Below, piece by piece: positions 21,875 to 21,923 of a DNA stretch of 21,923 bases. This stretch comes from Candidatus Odinarchaeota archaeon (GTDB lineage: Archaea > Asgardarchaeota > Baldrarchaeia > Baldrarchaeales > DXJG01). A model generated the notes under the pieces. It was given only the letters and a program-made list of their open reading frames with translations, was not told the origin of the DNA and made no database searches. Location: assembly GCA_021158895.1 (NCBI GenBank), contig JAGGSW010000126.1:1-21923 (forward strand), read 5' to 3'. Both the position numbers and the translations under genes were made by a program. Each line of letters begins with the position of its first letter. The first letter of the stretch is position 1.

Positions 21875-21923
21875 TCACTCAATATTTTAAACCTCTAATA
21901 CATATATCTATATAGTATAATTA

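Overview
The window reads as a low-GC archaeal chromosome segment, probably a contig from a thermophile-like or anaerobic lineage with tetrahydromethanopterin/methanofuran C1 chemistry. The archaeal signs are methanofuran enzymes (MfnB, MfnE, MfnF, MfnD), the archaeal nucleotide-loop enzymes CobY, CbiS and an archaeal-type CobT, an ApgM-family relative, TATA-like promoters, many GGTGA/GGAGG ribosome sites, and overlapping genes. I cannot place it below domain level; a Thermoproteota/Bathyarchaeia-like or methanogen-related origin is possible.

Layout. Bases 1-714 hold a nucleotidyltransferase-like (MNT) gene cut by the left edge and an overlapping HEPN gene, both with degenerate active sites; the first 55 bases recur exactly at 298-352. 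Next is a DUF6159-like membrane protein (minus). Bases 2361-8281 form a loose methanofuran locus in alternating orientations: mfnB (+), a coiled-coil nuclease-like gene (-), the mfnF-mfnE operon (-), a HisA-related gene (+) and mfnD (-). A 40-codon Cys-containing ORF overlaps the start of nadC at about 8.4-9.4 kb.

Bases 9363-9846 are non-coding and lead into an eight-gene, tightly packed plus-strand corrinoid operon: btuF, btuC, btuD, cobD, cbiB, cbiS, cobS, cobY. It meets a convergent cobT. Together these genes import corrinoids, trim cobinamide to cobyric acid, re-attach aminopropanol phosphate, activate it with GTP, make the alpha-ribazole lower ligand and join the two. NadC makes nicotinate mononucleotide, the CobT co-substrate. 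No corrin-ring genes are present, so the locus is for salvage and loop assembly. Divergent from cobT are an asparagine-synthase-like PP-loop protein with a C-terminal zinc ribbon and a DUF71/COG2102 PP-loop protein whose motif resembles the B12-salvage branch rather than true Dph6.

The most striking signal is a 19-base palindrome, GTAGGATAAnTTATCCTAy, found twice: over the predicted btuF operon start site and in the cobT/asnB-like divergent promoter. It looks like the operator of a local corrinoid regulon and ties the two unassigned PP-loop ATPases to B12 metabolism. The right end holds an ApgM-like metalloenzyme that seems to lack the catalytic Ser, a dubious small Cys-rich ORF, and a relic of a NiFe-hydrogenase/NuoD-type large subunit.
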